Part shown: positions 23,501-35,478 of the stretch, in pieces
Position numbering within the stretch: the stretch's first letter is position 1
Layout: each line of letters begins with the position of its first letter
Source: Nematostella vectensis
Taxonomy: Eukaryota > Cnidaria > Anthozoa > Actiniaria > Edwardsiidae
NCBI RefSeq assembly: GCF_932526225.1
Contig: NC_064035.1
Span: 1,983,501-2,047,500, forward strand
Length of the DNA stretch: 64,000 bases
Reading direction: 5' to 3'
Program-made: the position numbers and the translations under genes
Notes under the pieces: model-generated
Database searches by the model: none
Seen by the model: only the letters and a program-made list of their open reading frames with translations
Told to the model about the DNA's origin: nothing

Positions 23501-26500
23501 TCGGAACTAGGGTAGAGGTTAAAAGTATAAAGAGTACTTCACCATCATCGTTGATATAATACCGATAACTATAAGAAGCAGGAAAGCATGACGAAAGTTA
23601 CTGGTAGGTATACACTTATTTCAAAATAGGTTGCACTAGAGAATCCATGTGTCTTAACCCGCATTGTCTATGGGTAACGTAGATCGATTCCTGGTCCCTG
23701 AAAACCATGTGAATGTTTATAGGCGACTAAACAAGAACATCTTTCCAGCTTGGAAATGTTTTTTGCTTATTTTTTTTTAATAACCAACTTCGGGTTACGA
23801 CTCATGGATATTCCAGGTGCAACATTATTTGAAAAAGGCGTATATCAGTAGCTTTCTGTTGTTCAAATTGATTGTTTTTTAATTAACATACTAATGACGT
23901 ACTAGAATCTGTCGTACGGAGCAGATGAGCTTTCTGTTATTAAAGAAGCCTTTGCCCGTCAATTGGAAGCGTTTGCAGTAGTAATACCGCAGGTCACACA
24001 AGCCTTCCCGCGTCACGCCATACAACACTGGAGCTTCACGCTTGGGAATGGAGCAGTCCTCTGCCTTATAGCCTGCAAGTGCAGGGCATGCTCAAAATGA
24101 TATAGGATGTGTTCAAGGCAAATGGATTGCGTCAAGGAATGTACACGTGTATCCTAGACCTGACCTCTGCTGGCTCAATGGCTCACCTCGCCTGCAGACA
24201 CATGCCCCCTTCACACACTTTCCATGGCCGCTGCACTGGTTTGGACACATGGCTTCAAGAACGCGCGACTGAGGCATCGACACACCTGCTTTGCTTAGTT
24301 CCCAGGCGCTCGCGTTTTTGATCACGTGTTCCTCGCATATATTCTCCAGCACGTTGAGGTAGCCTCGAGCGAGGGATGAGATACCTGTAGCCTGGACCAA
24401 AGCAAACACTTTTTAAAAAAATAATAAACAGGCCTAAATTGCGAATAACGCAATTAATATTCCTTTCAGTAGACCAATATAGGGATGTCACTACAATCAT
24501 GGGTCCACCATCACTCAGAGATAGTTAACATAGATACACTATAGACTTAGACATAGATACACTATAGACTTAGACATAGATACACTATAGACTTAGACAT
24601 AGATACACTATAGACTTAGACATAGATACACTATAGACTTAGACATAGATGCACTATACACTTAGACATAGATACACTATAGACTTAGACATAGATACAC
24701 TATAGACTTAGACATAGATACACTATAGACTTAGACATAGATACACTATAGACTTAGACATAGATACACTATAGACTTAGACATAGATACACTATAGACT
24801 TTGACATAGATACACTATACACTTAGACATAGATACACTATAGACTTAGACATAGATACACTATAGACTTAGACATAGATACACTATACACTTAGACATA
24901 GATACACTATAGACTTAGACATAGATACACTATAGACTTAGACATTGATACACTATACACTTAGACATAGATACACTATAGACTTAGACATAGATACACT
25001 ATACACTTAGACATAGATACGCTATAGACTTAGACATGGATACACTATAGACTTAGACATAGATACACTATAGACTTAGACATGGATACTCTATAGACTT
25101 AGACATAGATACACTATAGACTTAGACATAGATACACTATACACTTAGACATAGATACACTATAGACTTACGCGAACGCCCTGGATACAGATGCTTTGTA
25201 GCACGTGGACCAGCTTCACACCTAGAAACCTCTTGCACGTGCGCACCATAGCTGGCATACCAAGAAACCTCTTGCAGTGACCCGCAACAGCTAGATACCC
25301 AAGCAGAGATTCTCCAACAGCCACTCGCCCCAGGGCCACGCGTGCACGGGAGTCACGTGGTGTAGGCTCACGCATAAGTATATCCGGTCTGTGATTCACA
25401 CGTCGCTCAGACCTTATAAGGGCTTCTTGACCTTGTACACGTGTCGTGATTGGCCACTCAAGGTTGAGGCTGGGTTTCCTGACGTCACGTCTGCCGCGGC
25501 AGGGCAGGGCGCACTGGGCGGACTCACAGCTCATGTCATCCCTGCTGACCTTGCGTAGTGCGCATGTGCAGTAAGGTATGGGGGCCGGATGGTCAGCGGA
25601 AGAAGACTCATCCGGGGTATACGCAAAGAGACTGTCACGTGGTGCGACTCTATCATATCACAAGAAAAAGGCATTTAATGTTTTTTTATAACGATGACAC
25701 TCTGTTCCTATTTTTTTAAATCTGTTTATAACATTCTGGAATAATAAAGTAATTAACTCCCTTCTTCTTGGGATGAAGCTCTTGTCGTCAAATGGTTGGG
25801 TTGCCTGTGGTTGTATGACGTTCCAGTTCTCACCTCCAAAACAAACTGTTGTTTTTCAGGGAGTTTGAGGAATCCAGGTCTCCTGACGTCATTGTGCATA
25901 AACCAATCACGTGACCGTAATCTTGGCCTGGGGATTGGATGTACGTGTTGATGCCCCACTCGTGAGCGTCCACACGGACACTTGCTCCGGACGGAAAATA
26001 CACCTGTCCAAAAATATGCTTCATAGCTAAGTTTCATAGAAAATTAACGAAAAGTGAAACAGAAAGTGAAAAGTTCCCAAGCATGCATAATAATAGACCC
26101 TGGGCAAATCCCAGTGCAAGCACATCGGCCCGCCCCGCTTTGGCACACCATGGTATACAAACGGCAGGGTCCAGGTTTGCTGGACCAAACGCTGGCTATT
26201 TTAGCCAGCAATGCACGGGGCTTAGCACGGGGCTTAATGAAACCAGTTTATAATTTATTTCTTGTTGATCCCCAGCCCTTGCCTTCATCTTCCCTATAAC
26301 TCACTGTAAATCGCTTTCCGTGACTAGCTTCCGCGATCTCGATTCCTTTGGTTAAAGGCAGCATAGACCTGATAGCGATCTGAAGGCTGGTCTTTGTAAC
26401 CTCTCCCTGACACATATCCATTACTATGACGTCATCAAGCTCCCGGATGGCGACAGCGCAAGCGCAGAATGAACTATTTCCCTCCGCGCATGACCACGTT

Positions 26501-29500
26501 TCAGCTTGAACCTGAATGGTCAAAACAAGAAAAATACTAAAATAATCTTAAATAATCACTGTTGAACTTTTTATAAATCCCTTGGTTATATTTGGCATAC
26601 CTCGAATCTGCGTTTTGGGGATTTGTACATCAGAAAAATTCCCTGAGATGCAAAGTGTAAAAACCTGAGGAAAAAAAAACGATATCTTTTCAACCCTTCT
26701 ATCCTCCAAATTGGTTTAGTCATGTAGAGCTGTCCCTGAATTAGCCAATAAGCAGCCCATTCTTAGAGGACTGCGCCGAGAGGGCCGTCAAATACTATCC
26801 TTATCCCATATGATGCCTATTACTGCGTACCACTTCCCAGCAATTCTCAATTTCCCAAGAGTGGACAGAACCATGAACAAATCTGAATATACTGTGCTGT
26901 ACATGTTACTAAGTGATCATTTAGCTATTAAGAATTCAACACAATGAGAAACTTATCATAGCTTGGCAAGTTATCAGGCAAATAAAAAACTTGTTTAACT
27001 TAACATGGCTTTGGTGTGAATGCAGCATTAGAAACGCGCCTGATAAGAAAAATGAATCATTTATCGTCGTATAAAAGTTTACTCACTTGTCAGAAAGCGT
27101 GTGGATGTGCGAATCAGCAAATAACTGGCATCGTATAGTAGTAGTAGCAGTGGGCTTGTCTTTTACCAGAACCTGACAGACAATATGCATTTTTATGGAC
27201 GCTTTTCGATGAGTAAAAAAAATTAGATACTCACGAATACATCTGGAGGGTCATGAGAAAGCCACAGGGGAGAACTGGTCTTTACTTCGCCGGTAATGAC
27301 ACGGCTTGACCGGTCGCCATCGGCAATAAAATCTGATATTGCCTTGATCTTGAGCACGTGATGACCACAGCCCATGTTATTGCATGGTTCAGGGGTGAAT
27401 ATCACACGGCATGCTGAAAGGGCGATGTCGGTAGTGGAGCTGATGGGATCCCTTTGGTCTGGAACTAAATGCAACTTACTATTTCTCACTGCAACCCAGT
27501 AGTGTAAGAATGTCAATCAAACACTCCCTTGATATTACGAGGTTTCGGTAAAAAGGGATAAGATTTTTTTTGCTTGAATTTCCTCTGAAAACCAGTTTCT
27601 TGTAAAATAGAACATAGCTACTTTAATTAGATATATCCGAGATTATAGCTTGATATACGTTTTGTTGCAAGAGGTGACAGATTGTACCTACTGGCAGGGT
27701 GAACAGAGACACCCATATCGTACAGTTTGGCTGAGCGACGGGGCAAATAAGCGGGACTGTTAGTGTAAATGTGACGTCATGTTCCCTTTGATCCTCAGAA
27801 ACCACCAGGTACAGCGGCTCAACCTGATCATAAGAACAATACGGCAACAAATGTGAAACCAGTGCCACCATCACGCATCGATCAAACCGATCGATCTTAG
27901 TCATACATCTCAGTCAAACCTCAATCACATATCAGTCGTACCAGTTGTCACCTATCTTCCATAACCAAATCACTTATCGCCCATACCTCGGTCCCACGTC
28001 GTCCATACTTCGGTCCCACATCGTCCATACCTCGGTCCCACATCGTCCATACCTCGGTCCCACATCGTCCATACCTCGGTCCTACGTCGTCCATACCTCG
28101 GTCCCACGCAGTCCATACTTCGGTCCCACATCGTTCATACCTCGGTTCCACATCGTTCATTCCTCGGCCTCACATCGGTCAAACCTCGGTCCCACATCGT
28201 CCATACCCTGGTCCCACATCGTCCATACCTTGGTCCCACATCGTCCATACCTAGGTCCCACGTCGTCCATACCTCGGTTCCAAATCGTCCACTCCTCGGT
28301 CATACCTTGGTCACATATCGTCTATGCCACAGTCAAACTTCGTCCATATCTCGGGCACACATTGGGCATACATTGGTCAGACAACGGGCGCATCTTAGTC
28401 ACACATGTATCATACCTTAAACAGATATCACCCACAACACCTCATCCCACATGGGTCACGCCTCGATCCCACACATGAGTCAAACGCCGGTCATAACTCA
28501 GTAACACGCTAGTCACACTTTCTGACTTTTGAGACACCTTGGGTGATTAGTTAGTCATAAATGTGACATGCCACCATTTTTTTCTAAAATAAGACATTAA
28601 CTTCTAGCTTGACAAGTTTCCGATTTAATATAAATTGTTGAGCTGTGACAATTCTGGGCAATGTCTTAAGCTTCATAAATTCCCGACATTACCTTAATGC
28701 CGATGTAGAAAAGGTCGCTTTTTATTGCGGGACTGATGAGATCTGGTGTGTCCACGAAGTAGGATTTAACTTCACATTGGACCTAGGAAATGGCCACTTT
28801 TATATGTTAATTTCTGTAATCACATCTGTTCTCCCTTTTCCCGGTATAGATAAATACGTCCACCTCTCGTCGATAATACCACCTCCCCTCGGCGATACAA
28901 CCCCTATTCGTAGAGGGACATGCCACCTCTCGGAATTACAACCCCTATCCTTAAAGGGCCAAGTCCATTCTATCTCTTCCCTAAGAGAATCATTTCGATA
29001 CTACCCCTCCCCTCAGAGGAGCATGTCGATACTACCCCTCCCCTCAGAGGAGCATGTCGATACTACCTCTCTCCTCAGAGAAGCATGTCGATACTACCCC
29101 TCCCATCAGAGAAGCATTTGATACTACCCTTCCCCTTCAGAGGAGGATGTCGATACTACCCCTCCCCTCAGAGGAGCATGTCGATACTACCACTCCCCTC
29201 AGAGGAGCGTGTCGATACTACCCCTCCCCTCAGAGAAGCATGTGATACTACCCCTCCCCTTCAGAGGAGGATGTCGATACTACCCCCTCCCTAAAGGACA
29301 AGGAAGATACCAATACTACCCCTCCACTGAGAGGTGCGTGTCGATACTACCCCTCCCCTCAGAGGCGCGTGTCGATACTACCCCTCCCCTCAGAGGTGCG
29401 TGTCGATACTACCCCTTCCCTCAGAGGAGCATGTCGATACTACCCCTCCCCTCAGAGGAGCATGTCGATACTACCCCTCCCCTCAGAGAAGCATGTCGAT

Positions 29501-31407
29501 ACTACCCCTCCCCTCAGGGGCGCGTGTCGATACTACCCCTCCCCTCAGAGAAGCATATCGATACTACCCCTCCCCTCAGAGGAGCGTGTCGAGACTACCC
29601 CTCCCCTCAGAGAAGCATGTCGATACTACCCCTCCCCTCAGAGGCGCGTGTCGATACTACCCCTCCCCTCAGAGAAGCATGTCGATACTACCCCTCCCCT
29701 CAGAGGTGCGTGTCGATACTACCCCTCCCCTCAGAGGAGCATGCCGATACTACCCCTCCCCTCAGAGGAGCATGTCGAGACTGCCCCTCACCCCAACAGA
29801 AGCAAGTCGATACTGTTCATTCGTAACTTACTCTCAATGTTACTTCTTTACCAAGACAAGAGAATTGTCATATTTACGTACCGTATCACCTATTTCAAAG
29901 TCCGCCGAGTCGTAATCGATGATAGCGTTCTTCTTATTGGTCGACGTGGATTGTAAAACTAGCTGCACTCGACCAGACTCTCGACCAATAGCACGCATGC
30001 TCTTATACCACGTGACCATGAAAGAGACGCGAAAATGGCCGACCTCGCCGACGTCATATGAACACTTGAGTAAGATGGACGAGCTGGCCCGCGGTGCGTC
30101 GGGGTGAAGGGCGGGGCTGACACGGGGGGTGCTTGTCAGTCTAGGGTACGGCCCGCGCACTGAAACACAAGACTTCAGATGATATGGTTTTTGTAATAGG
30201 AAGGATAGTGTTGGATGCGTGATTAGAAAACTTATTAGTGCAAGACGCAATAACTGCATTTGCCCACTATAGAGAACTACAGGGGAAAAAACATATATAA
30301 CGTCTTTGAGCTGTCATCGATTTTGCTTATAAGTCAGAGAGGATTAATCAAGCTTAACCAAGTTCTCTCGGCTTTTTATCTGTTTACCTTTGCATTTAGG
30401 AGCAAAGCCAATCTTCCCAGGTCCGCACGGAATTCGTAGCCCTGCAAATTGAATAGTACACATTATTTCAATTTTCAATACAGGGTGTTGATCATTTTAC
30501 CAAACCAGCCATTCTCCCTTACATCTTTGCGTGCGTATTTGTTTCGGAAATTTAGCTTATCTGCAAATTTAGCTTATTTGCGCCTTATAAAGGTCAGTTC
30601 CTTTCCATCTCACCTCTCCCACACGTCCTAAAGGCACGCATATCGTTACAGATTATTGGGTGTCCTGTGGTACCTTAGTCTCCTTCGCAGCCCCCAGCGG
30701 TCGGAGTCACAAAGCGCTCCCCGCCCGTGGGAGCGGAGGAGACTAGTGGTACCTCGAAAATAAAGGACTAGGATTAGACTTTTCGCAGATTTCGCACCGC
30801 CGTATTAAAAAGCTCCTCGAATGAATAAAATCTGGATTGTTAATTCTAGATCAAGGGATCATGGGAGTGGATGACGTTATTCTATTAGTCTTAAAAATTT
30901 TAGTGTTGAAAATTTTGATCGAAAGTCGCATACCCTCTCAGAGTTATAATTGCCCTAGCAACGTGCTGAAAGAGACACGTGCATGGTCCTTTAATCACTC
31001 CCAGAACATACCTGAGGCACAATAGCCGACGTGGCATTCTTCTGTCGCTCGCAGGTAATAGACAAGAAAGTCAGCGCAGTTGCTCACATTCACCGCTATC
31101 TCCCACAAACAGCATACACGATCTTGCCTAGCGGTTTTCCACGCCACACACAGAGACCCCTGGCTGTCTTCGCCAAACTGTGGGATGATAGCTTCCGGCT
31201 TCAACCATATTTGGAAACGGGTCCCACAAGAATTGACCGCTGGACAGTAGGTGGGTATCTGCGCCGGAAGTCCGTTCAGCTTAAATCTGTACCAGCCCTC
31301 CCGGAGCTGACTGTCGCAGATTGGAGCAGGCGGGTGGGGGGGACTTCTGATGCTTCTCAGGGGTTCGTCCAAAACTCTGTGTCCACTCGGCAGGCATTGA
31401 GGCTTTT
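17522..31407 (-). CDS. VWDE: VWDE-like protein (von Willebrand factor D and EGF domains), multi-exon, interrupted by an inversion
   Basis: Seventeen minus-strand exon segments chain in frame: 31012-31407, 30388-30441, 29882-30159, 28693-28782, 27688-27823, 27235-27464, 27087-27172, 26601-26664, 26305-26511, 25834-26003, 25172-25649, 24187-24391, 23903-24072, 22724-22960, 19890-22358, 18213-18579 and 17522-17823 (stop, TGA). The first encodes a D8C/uromodulin-like module ([30 protein letters not shown]). A VWF type D domain follows ([42 protein letters not shown]), then [11 protein letters not shown], an IPT-like segment ([14 protein letters not shown]) and about 16 EGF modules, ending in three NGG-type EGFs. 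This order matches VWDE. The protein should be secreted. The signal-peptide exon is unresolved. The gene is interrupted at 18580-19890, where the sequence is reversed, so as assembled it has a premature stop after [13 protein letters not shown]. About 210 residues at 21038-21668 are not EGF-like. Confidence 0.85.
18580..19890 (+). CDS. Inverted EGF-repeat segment of the VWDE-like gene (about nine EGF modules)
   Basis: An open frame from 18579 to the strong GTAAGTATG donor at 19657 encodes EGF modules ([40 protein letters not shown] and others), ending in an IDEC-type module. It begins mid-module, with no signal peptide and no acceptor, exactly where the minus-strand EGF exon ends mid-module. 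An intron (19658-19873) and an acceptor plus 17 exonic bases (19874-19890) follow on the same strand. If the block is read in the opposite orientation, both junctions become continuous EGF coding sequence: SSIG joins PDFICTC at one end, and HRAP joins CPYGMTC at the other. I therefore read it as part of the minus-strand gene, inverted either in the genome or in the assembly. Two adjacent modules (about 18973-19086 and 19087-19200) are near-identical duplicates. Confidence 0.8.
23215..23349. repeat. Two adjacent hairpin-forming inverted repeats
   Basis: CCCCTCGC at 23221 pairs with GCGAGGGG around 23239. Immediately after, the arm TCCAGACCTGGGACC... at about 23270-23300 pairs with a reverse complement ending near 23349, with GCGCTCGACATT in both arms. 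They lie in an intron of the VWDE-like gene and look like a foldback insertion. Confidence 0.75.
24525..25171. repeat. 23-bp minisatellite abutting a splice donor
   Basis: About 28 units of a 23-bp repeat (TAGACTTAGACATAGATACAC). On the gene's sense (minus) strand the exon 25172-25649 ends at a GTAAGTCTATAG donor, and the array starts with those same bases: most units read CTAAGTCTATAG. The array therefore appears to have grown from the first bases of the intron. Confidence 0.95.
27960..28420. repeat. 22-bp minisatellite in VWDE-like intron
   Basis: Tandem units of about 22 bp (CGGTCCCACATCGTCCATAC) become degenerate toward the right end. They lie between exons 27688-27823 and 28693-28782. 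The plus-strand open frame through it (repeating PYLGPTSSI) is a by-product of the repeat. Confidence 0.93.
28985..29815. repeat. 31-bp minisatellite in VWDE-like intron
   Basis: About 27 units of 31 bp (GTCGATACTACCCCTCCCCT plus CAGAGGAGCAT) lie between exons 28693-28782 and 29882-30159. All three plus-strand frames stay open across parts of it, giving overlapping repetitive translations. None has start context or family similarity, so no protein is called. Confidence 0.95.
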
Positions 31408-31730
31408 CTAAAGACAATTATCTTACTTTTTTATCACTTCCAGTTGAGGGTCAAAGCAACTTTTATTACTAAGTATTTTGTTCATACATGTAGAACCTGG
31501 CTTTCTAATTTGGGGACTAATTCCTTGTCTTCTAGGGCAGGAACGTTAAGGCCCTACTCTCAACGCACTTCATTTACCCGTATAGGGGAATTTCTGGGAT
31601 TGCTGGCCCATGGTACCATTTTCAGTAACAGAGCTTACACATTTATGCAAGACAGCTTGGGGCATCCTGCAGCTATATTGATAAGTTATTTCAGTGCTTT
31701 TTTCTCTAGCTGGATGGTCTTAAGTTATGG

Positions 31731-31997
31731 GGGACTTGCGCTAAGAGATCACGTGACCTTTCTGAGTGGCAAATTCAAACAAAAACAATCACAGAAATGA
31801 CCTTCGCCCGTCACACCAGATAAAGATGAAAAAAATATTTTAATGAAACTAAACCCTTTCTGAAATAAAAATCTGTCTTTTTTGCAAGCGCTAAATAAGT
31901 TGCTTTTTGTTGCTGTTATTTTGCCGCTAAAAGCCTGAGCGCGCTAGTTTGCCGTTTGCCACCCAAACAGTCACGTGATCTCTTAGCGCAAGTCCCC
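31731..31997. mobile_element. Foldback/MITE-like element
   Basis: GGGACTTGCGCTAAGAGATC at 31731 pairs with its reverse complement ending at 31997, and the arms extend about 40 bp with a few mismatches through CACGTGAC and TGGCAAA. The interior is about 180 bp and noncoding. A single similar arm (TCACGTGACT...TGGCAAAC) near 49838-49862 suggests a dispersed family. Confidence 0.7.
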
Positions 31998-32144
31998 TAT
32001 TGCCGAGGGAGGCCAAAAGTCTGTCCCGTCGGAGTCGGTTAACCCCTCTAAATAAGCGAAAGACTTTCTGACGCTTATTGTTATGTGCCCTAACGTCCAA
32101 AGGGGTCCAAGGGCGTGGATCCAAGGGCGTGGTGGGGGTGAATG

Positions 32145-33059
32145 TCATAAGTGCCAAGAGAGGTACGTACACGAAAGAAGTTTATTTAACGTTACCTGAC
32201 CTTTTATGGCAATAAGTTTATTGAGCCACGCCAAGATACCATGAGTGATGCTGGTGTAAACAGCTTGCTTCATGTCCAGAGCGCAACTCCGGCCCCACGA
32301 AAACACACCGAGTAACATCAACATGTTGCTGTCATTAGCTACGAGGGGGCTTCCACCGTCTACACTGCATGCTAGGCCGTCAGAGCAGATCATGTTCGCA
32401 TAGACTTGACCCTTGTAACCTGCCGTACTGTTGCAGTCTTCGGTATGCGACAAAGACACTTTGTCTACATGTAAGATAGAGTAAGGCGTCGGACTGCCGG
32501 ACCTGTGGCCCCAACCTGTCACTGTCAATGTCGTGATTCTCGAGCTTATTAAATTGTCACGGGGCAGCCATAGTTTACGCGCCAACAAAACTCGCTCGCT
32601 TTCTATCGAAAGCATTGGACTGCGAGCCAAGAATATGGCGGCCAAATCACCGTCCAATGTTTTCCCATTAAAATGTGGATATGTAAGGACCTCGAGTACA
32701 GGGATAGTATCCTCGCCTGGAGTTGAGATGTCAACGTGGTGGTTACCGATACGAACTGTGAGCGCCAACTCGAAATTCGTGAAACCGTCATCCGTCTTGA
32801 CCCTAGATATAAAAGGACTTGAGGACTGCTTTAGGCAAGACGCGGCAGTAACGACCCAACGTGGACTCACAAGCGCTCCACTGCACTGGAGCTCAGGAAT
32901 ATACGCATGCCAAGGGAATGAAGCTCTCTCGGCTACTGTGCTCCTTCGACGGATAGATCGCTTTGCTGGCTGCCTTTTAACACTTCCGTGCACGTCTTGA
33001 CAAGATGACAAGAGAATGAAGAGAAGCAAAAACACCATCAGGACGCTAGAAATCTTCAT
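32145..33059 (-). CDS. Secreted trypsin-like serine protease homologue, catalytically dead
   Basis: The ATG at 33059 (MKISSVLMVF) begins a hydrophobic signal peptide, so I prefer it to the upstream in-frame ATGs at 33104 and 33347. A single S1-family domain follows: the N-terminal region FPWHAYIPELQCSGALV, then WVVTAASC where active proteases have AAHC, then DGDLAAIFLA (Asp kept), then ACSVDGGSPLV where GDSGGP is expected. The catalytic His is Ser and the catalytic Ser appears to be Gly, so it should be a non-catalytic homologue. The domain is complete (GVFSWGRSC, AWLNKLIAIKG). The frame runs 19 codons past the domain to a stop at 32145, but a GTAACG donor at 32195 falls exactly at the domain end. 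It may therefore be a first exon spliced to downstream exons, perhaps to the VWDE-like gene 0.8 kb on. Confidence 0.75.
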   Translation of the reverse strand: MKISSVLMVFLLLFILLSSCQDVHGSVKRQPAKRSIRRRSTVAERASFPWHAYIPELQCSGALVSPRWVVTAASCLKQSSSPFISRVKTDDGFTNFELALTVRIGNHHVDISTPGEDTIPVLEVLTYPHFNGKTLDGDLAAIFLARSPMLSIESERVLLARKLWLPRDNLISSRITTLTVTGWGHRSGSPTPYSILHVDKVSLSHTEDCNSTAGYKGQVYANMICSDGLACSVDGGSPLVANDSNMLMLLGVFSWGRSCALDMKQAVYTSITHGILAWLNKLIAIKGQVTLNKLLSCTYLSWHL

Positions 33060-33443
33060 AACAAAGCTCGAAGGCGTGATTCGAGGGATAGTTGGCAAAG
33101 ACATCTGAACCCCGCGCGCTTCGCTCTTGACTTGATCCACTTTGAAAGGCTTTATCTCAGGGAGGCATCTATGCTTGCCGACGGAAATGAGTCTAATATC
33201 TAGTGGTAATAGCGCGCACGTCAGTAACAGACATAACAATGATGACTTTGTCACATTATAGTTTACAAACTCACAGTGTCTCCAGGGATCGAAATACAAG
33301 TACTTCTCCTGCCAATCTTTCGTCTTCTCACAAGGCAGCAACGACAATTTACTGCATGCTGCTAGAGAGTGAACAACTGCTAATTTGTTACAGATGTTAT
33401 TTATGTATATACGTATGTCGTTAGATCAAGATTTGACAATATC

Positions 33444-33640
33444 GGGTGTCGTTATATCGAGTATCGTTATATCGAGTGTCGTTATATTGAGTATCGTTAT
33501 ATCGAGTGTCGTTATATCATGCATCGTGATATTGAGTGTCGTTATATCGAGTATCGTTTTATCGAGTGTCATAATATCGAGCATCGTTATATCTTGAGTA
33601 TCGTTATACTGAACAACGTTATATCGACTGCCGTAATATC
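33444..33640. repeat. 15-bp minisatellite
   Basis: About 13 units of 15 bp (GTGTCGTTATATCGA alternating with GTATCGTTATATCGA). Both strands stay open through it, which explains the spurious short frames here. Confidence 0.93.
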
Positions 33641-35478
33641 GAGGTTCCACTGTACTATCCTTGGTACCAAAAACTCCAAGCTTTTCACTTCAAAAGAGCT
33701 TTGAGCTTTAGAGCCTCTGGTAGCCAGGGTAATGGGAGCTTTGCGTAATGGGAACTTCAATATTTTGCTTCATTAATATTTTCGTGCCCAGCGGCTCTTG
33801 CACTCGGGATCTGGGTACGAATTTACCTACATCTTCCAACACTGACAATTTTATCAAAATAAACAAAACGTGAAAGGCTTTTCATATACGCACATTGATA
33901 TGTTTAATGAAAGGTTCAGCTATAAGACGTTAGGGTGTGAAAATATTTCTAGAAATTACTAACCTACTAAGCCATGACGGTCGCGACAGCACAACCTCTT
34001 ACGGTGGTACGGTGGTGGTGCGGAAGGTAAAGTAGTTATAAAGTACTCCCGTCAAACACTAGCGTGGCGGGAGATGGAGCAAAGGAACTTCAACCCCCCC
34101 CCCCCCCCCCCCCCCCCCCCCGTGGCATCACCGACCGCTAACAGCTAACCCCCCTCCATTCTAGTCATTCTAGCCTGTGTGAATTACCCTCGCTTTTTCA
34201 GATTTCGAAGTGCAAGTGCTAGAAGGGCCAAAACTATGAACATCAAGTACAGATGTACTAATAATTTTCACGGCGATTATCACAAATTGAAGTTTAGATA
34301 GAAAAGTAATACAACTGTGCAATAAAGGGAAATTGGAAAGCTCAATAAACTATAAACTACAATAGTTCCTTTTGTTCAGACTGAAGGGAGCTCGTACAGG
34401 TGTTCTCGTAATTTCGGCTAGATTGGATATGTGGATTGTCAAATTCATACAAATTTGGGACGGACTATCTCTGACGCTCGATTACGAAATTCATAACAAA
34501 CGTTCCGAACAAGCCAAGAACTCTAGAAAAAAAATCGAACAAGCGAAGCTTTGGTTAAAAGGCACAGCCAAACTTTAGAATAAAAAAAAGACTGGGGAAT
34601 AAAATCAAGTGTATTTTAACAATTTTCTTTTTAGAGTGTGTAATAGACCTTGCGCAAAATAAACACTATGACCGTGTATTGTCCATTTTATTCAGAATTT
34701 GTGGCAATTTCCGTTTGACCACATAACTTTTGCATCACAAAGTGCGAAATCCTTCTATCACATTAACCGATTATAATTCTTTCAGTTACAGCTATTGATT
34801 CACGCACTACTGACAACAAGTAAAATCCTTTATTCCGTAATTATTTATCACTACACACGAATTAATTTCTTTATAGTTTCCCGTAAACGTCACTAAACAT
34901 TGATTCAACTGATTAGATGTGCTGAGCATGAATAGAAAATGCTGTCAAACGGAAGGACATCGCGGCACCCAGTGATGAAGCCAGTGCTTTTGTGACACAT
35001 TAATCTTTATCTCACATTAAACTTCCCATCACGAATACCATTTTAATAAAACAGGCAGAGTTTGTCACTAGCTTTTCAGAGTAAAGTATCTCCTTTTATC
35101 TGAACAATGTTTACTGGAGAGCTTTGTTTCCTCTAAGTGCAAGAATTAAAAGGTCTCAAACTAATTTAGCTTCTAGACGCTGATTTGCCAAATTTGCGGA
35201 TGCTAAGTAAACAGTGCTCAATCCTTTTGAAAACATTTCTCGTTTTGGTGACATCTACAACGTCCAGTGATCGACTGGGCTCCTCCCTTCAGTCATGTCC
35301 CGTAATTGAACGAAAGCATTCTTTTGTTGTTGACTTGTCAGTAGGTTAGCCTATCACGACGAGTTATCTAGATGTCCTGGGCCCTATATGACATTCTCAC
35401 ACATAATACTAAAATAGTGCCAACCACATTGAGAACTCGTCCGGACTTGATTCACTAAGGGCCAGCTCTGGTATCAAC
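33641..35478. other. Intergenic region upstream of Six4/5, with a poly-C run
   Basis: AT-rich noncoding sequence. A run of about 30 C residues at 34097-34122 is a likely place for sequencing or assembly error. No exons were found. The last few hundred bases before 35479 presumably hold the Six4/5 promoter and 5' UTR, but I see no clear TATA box. Confidence 0.45.

Noticed and set aside
27945-29956. Several plus-strand open frames of 120 to 205 codons
   Set aside because: They are translations of the 22-bp and 31-bp arrays inside introns of the minus-strand VWDE-like gene.
31444-31800. 118-codon plus-strand frame
   Set aside because: It runs into the foldback element and has no family similarity; the minus strand here may instead hold a small exon of the VWDE-like gene, which I could not confirm.
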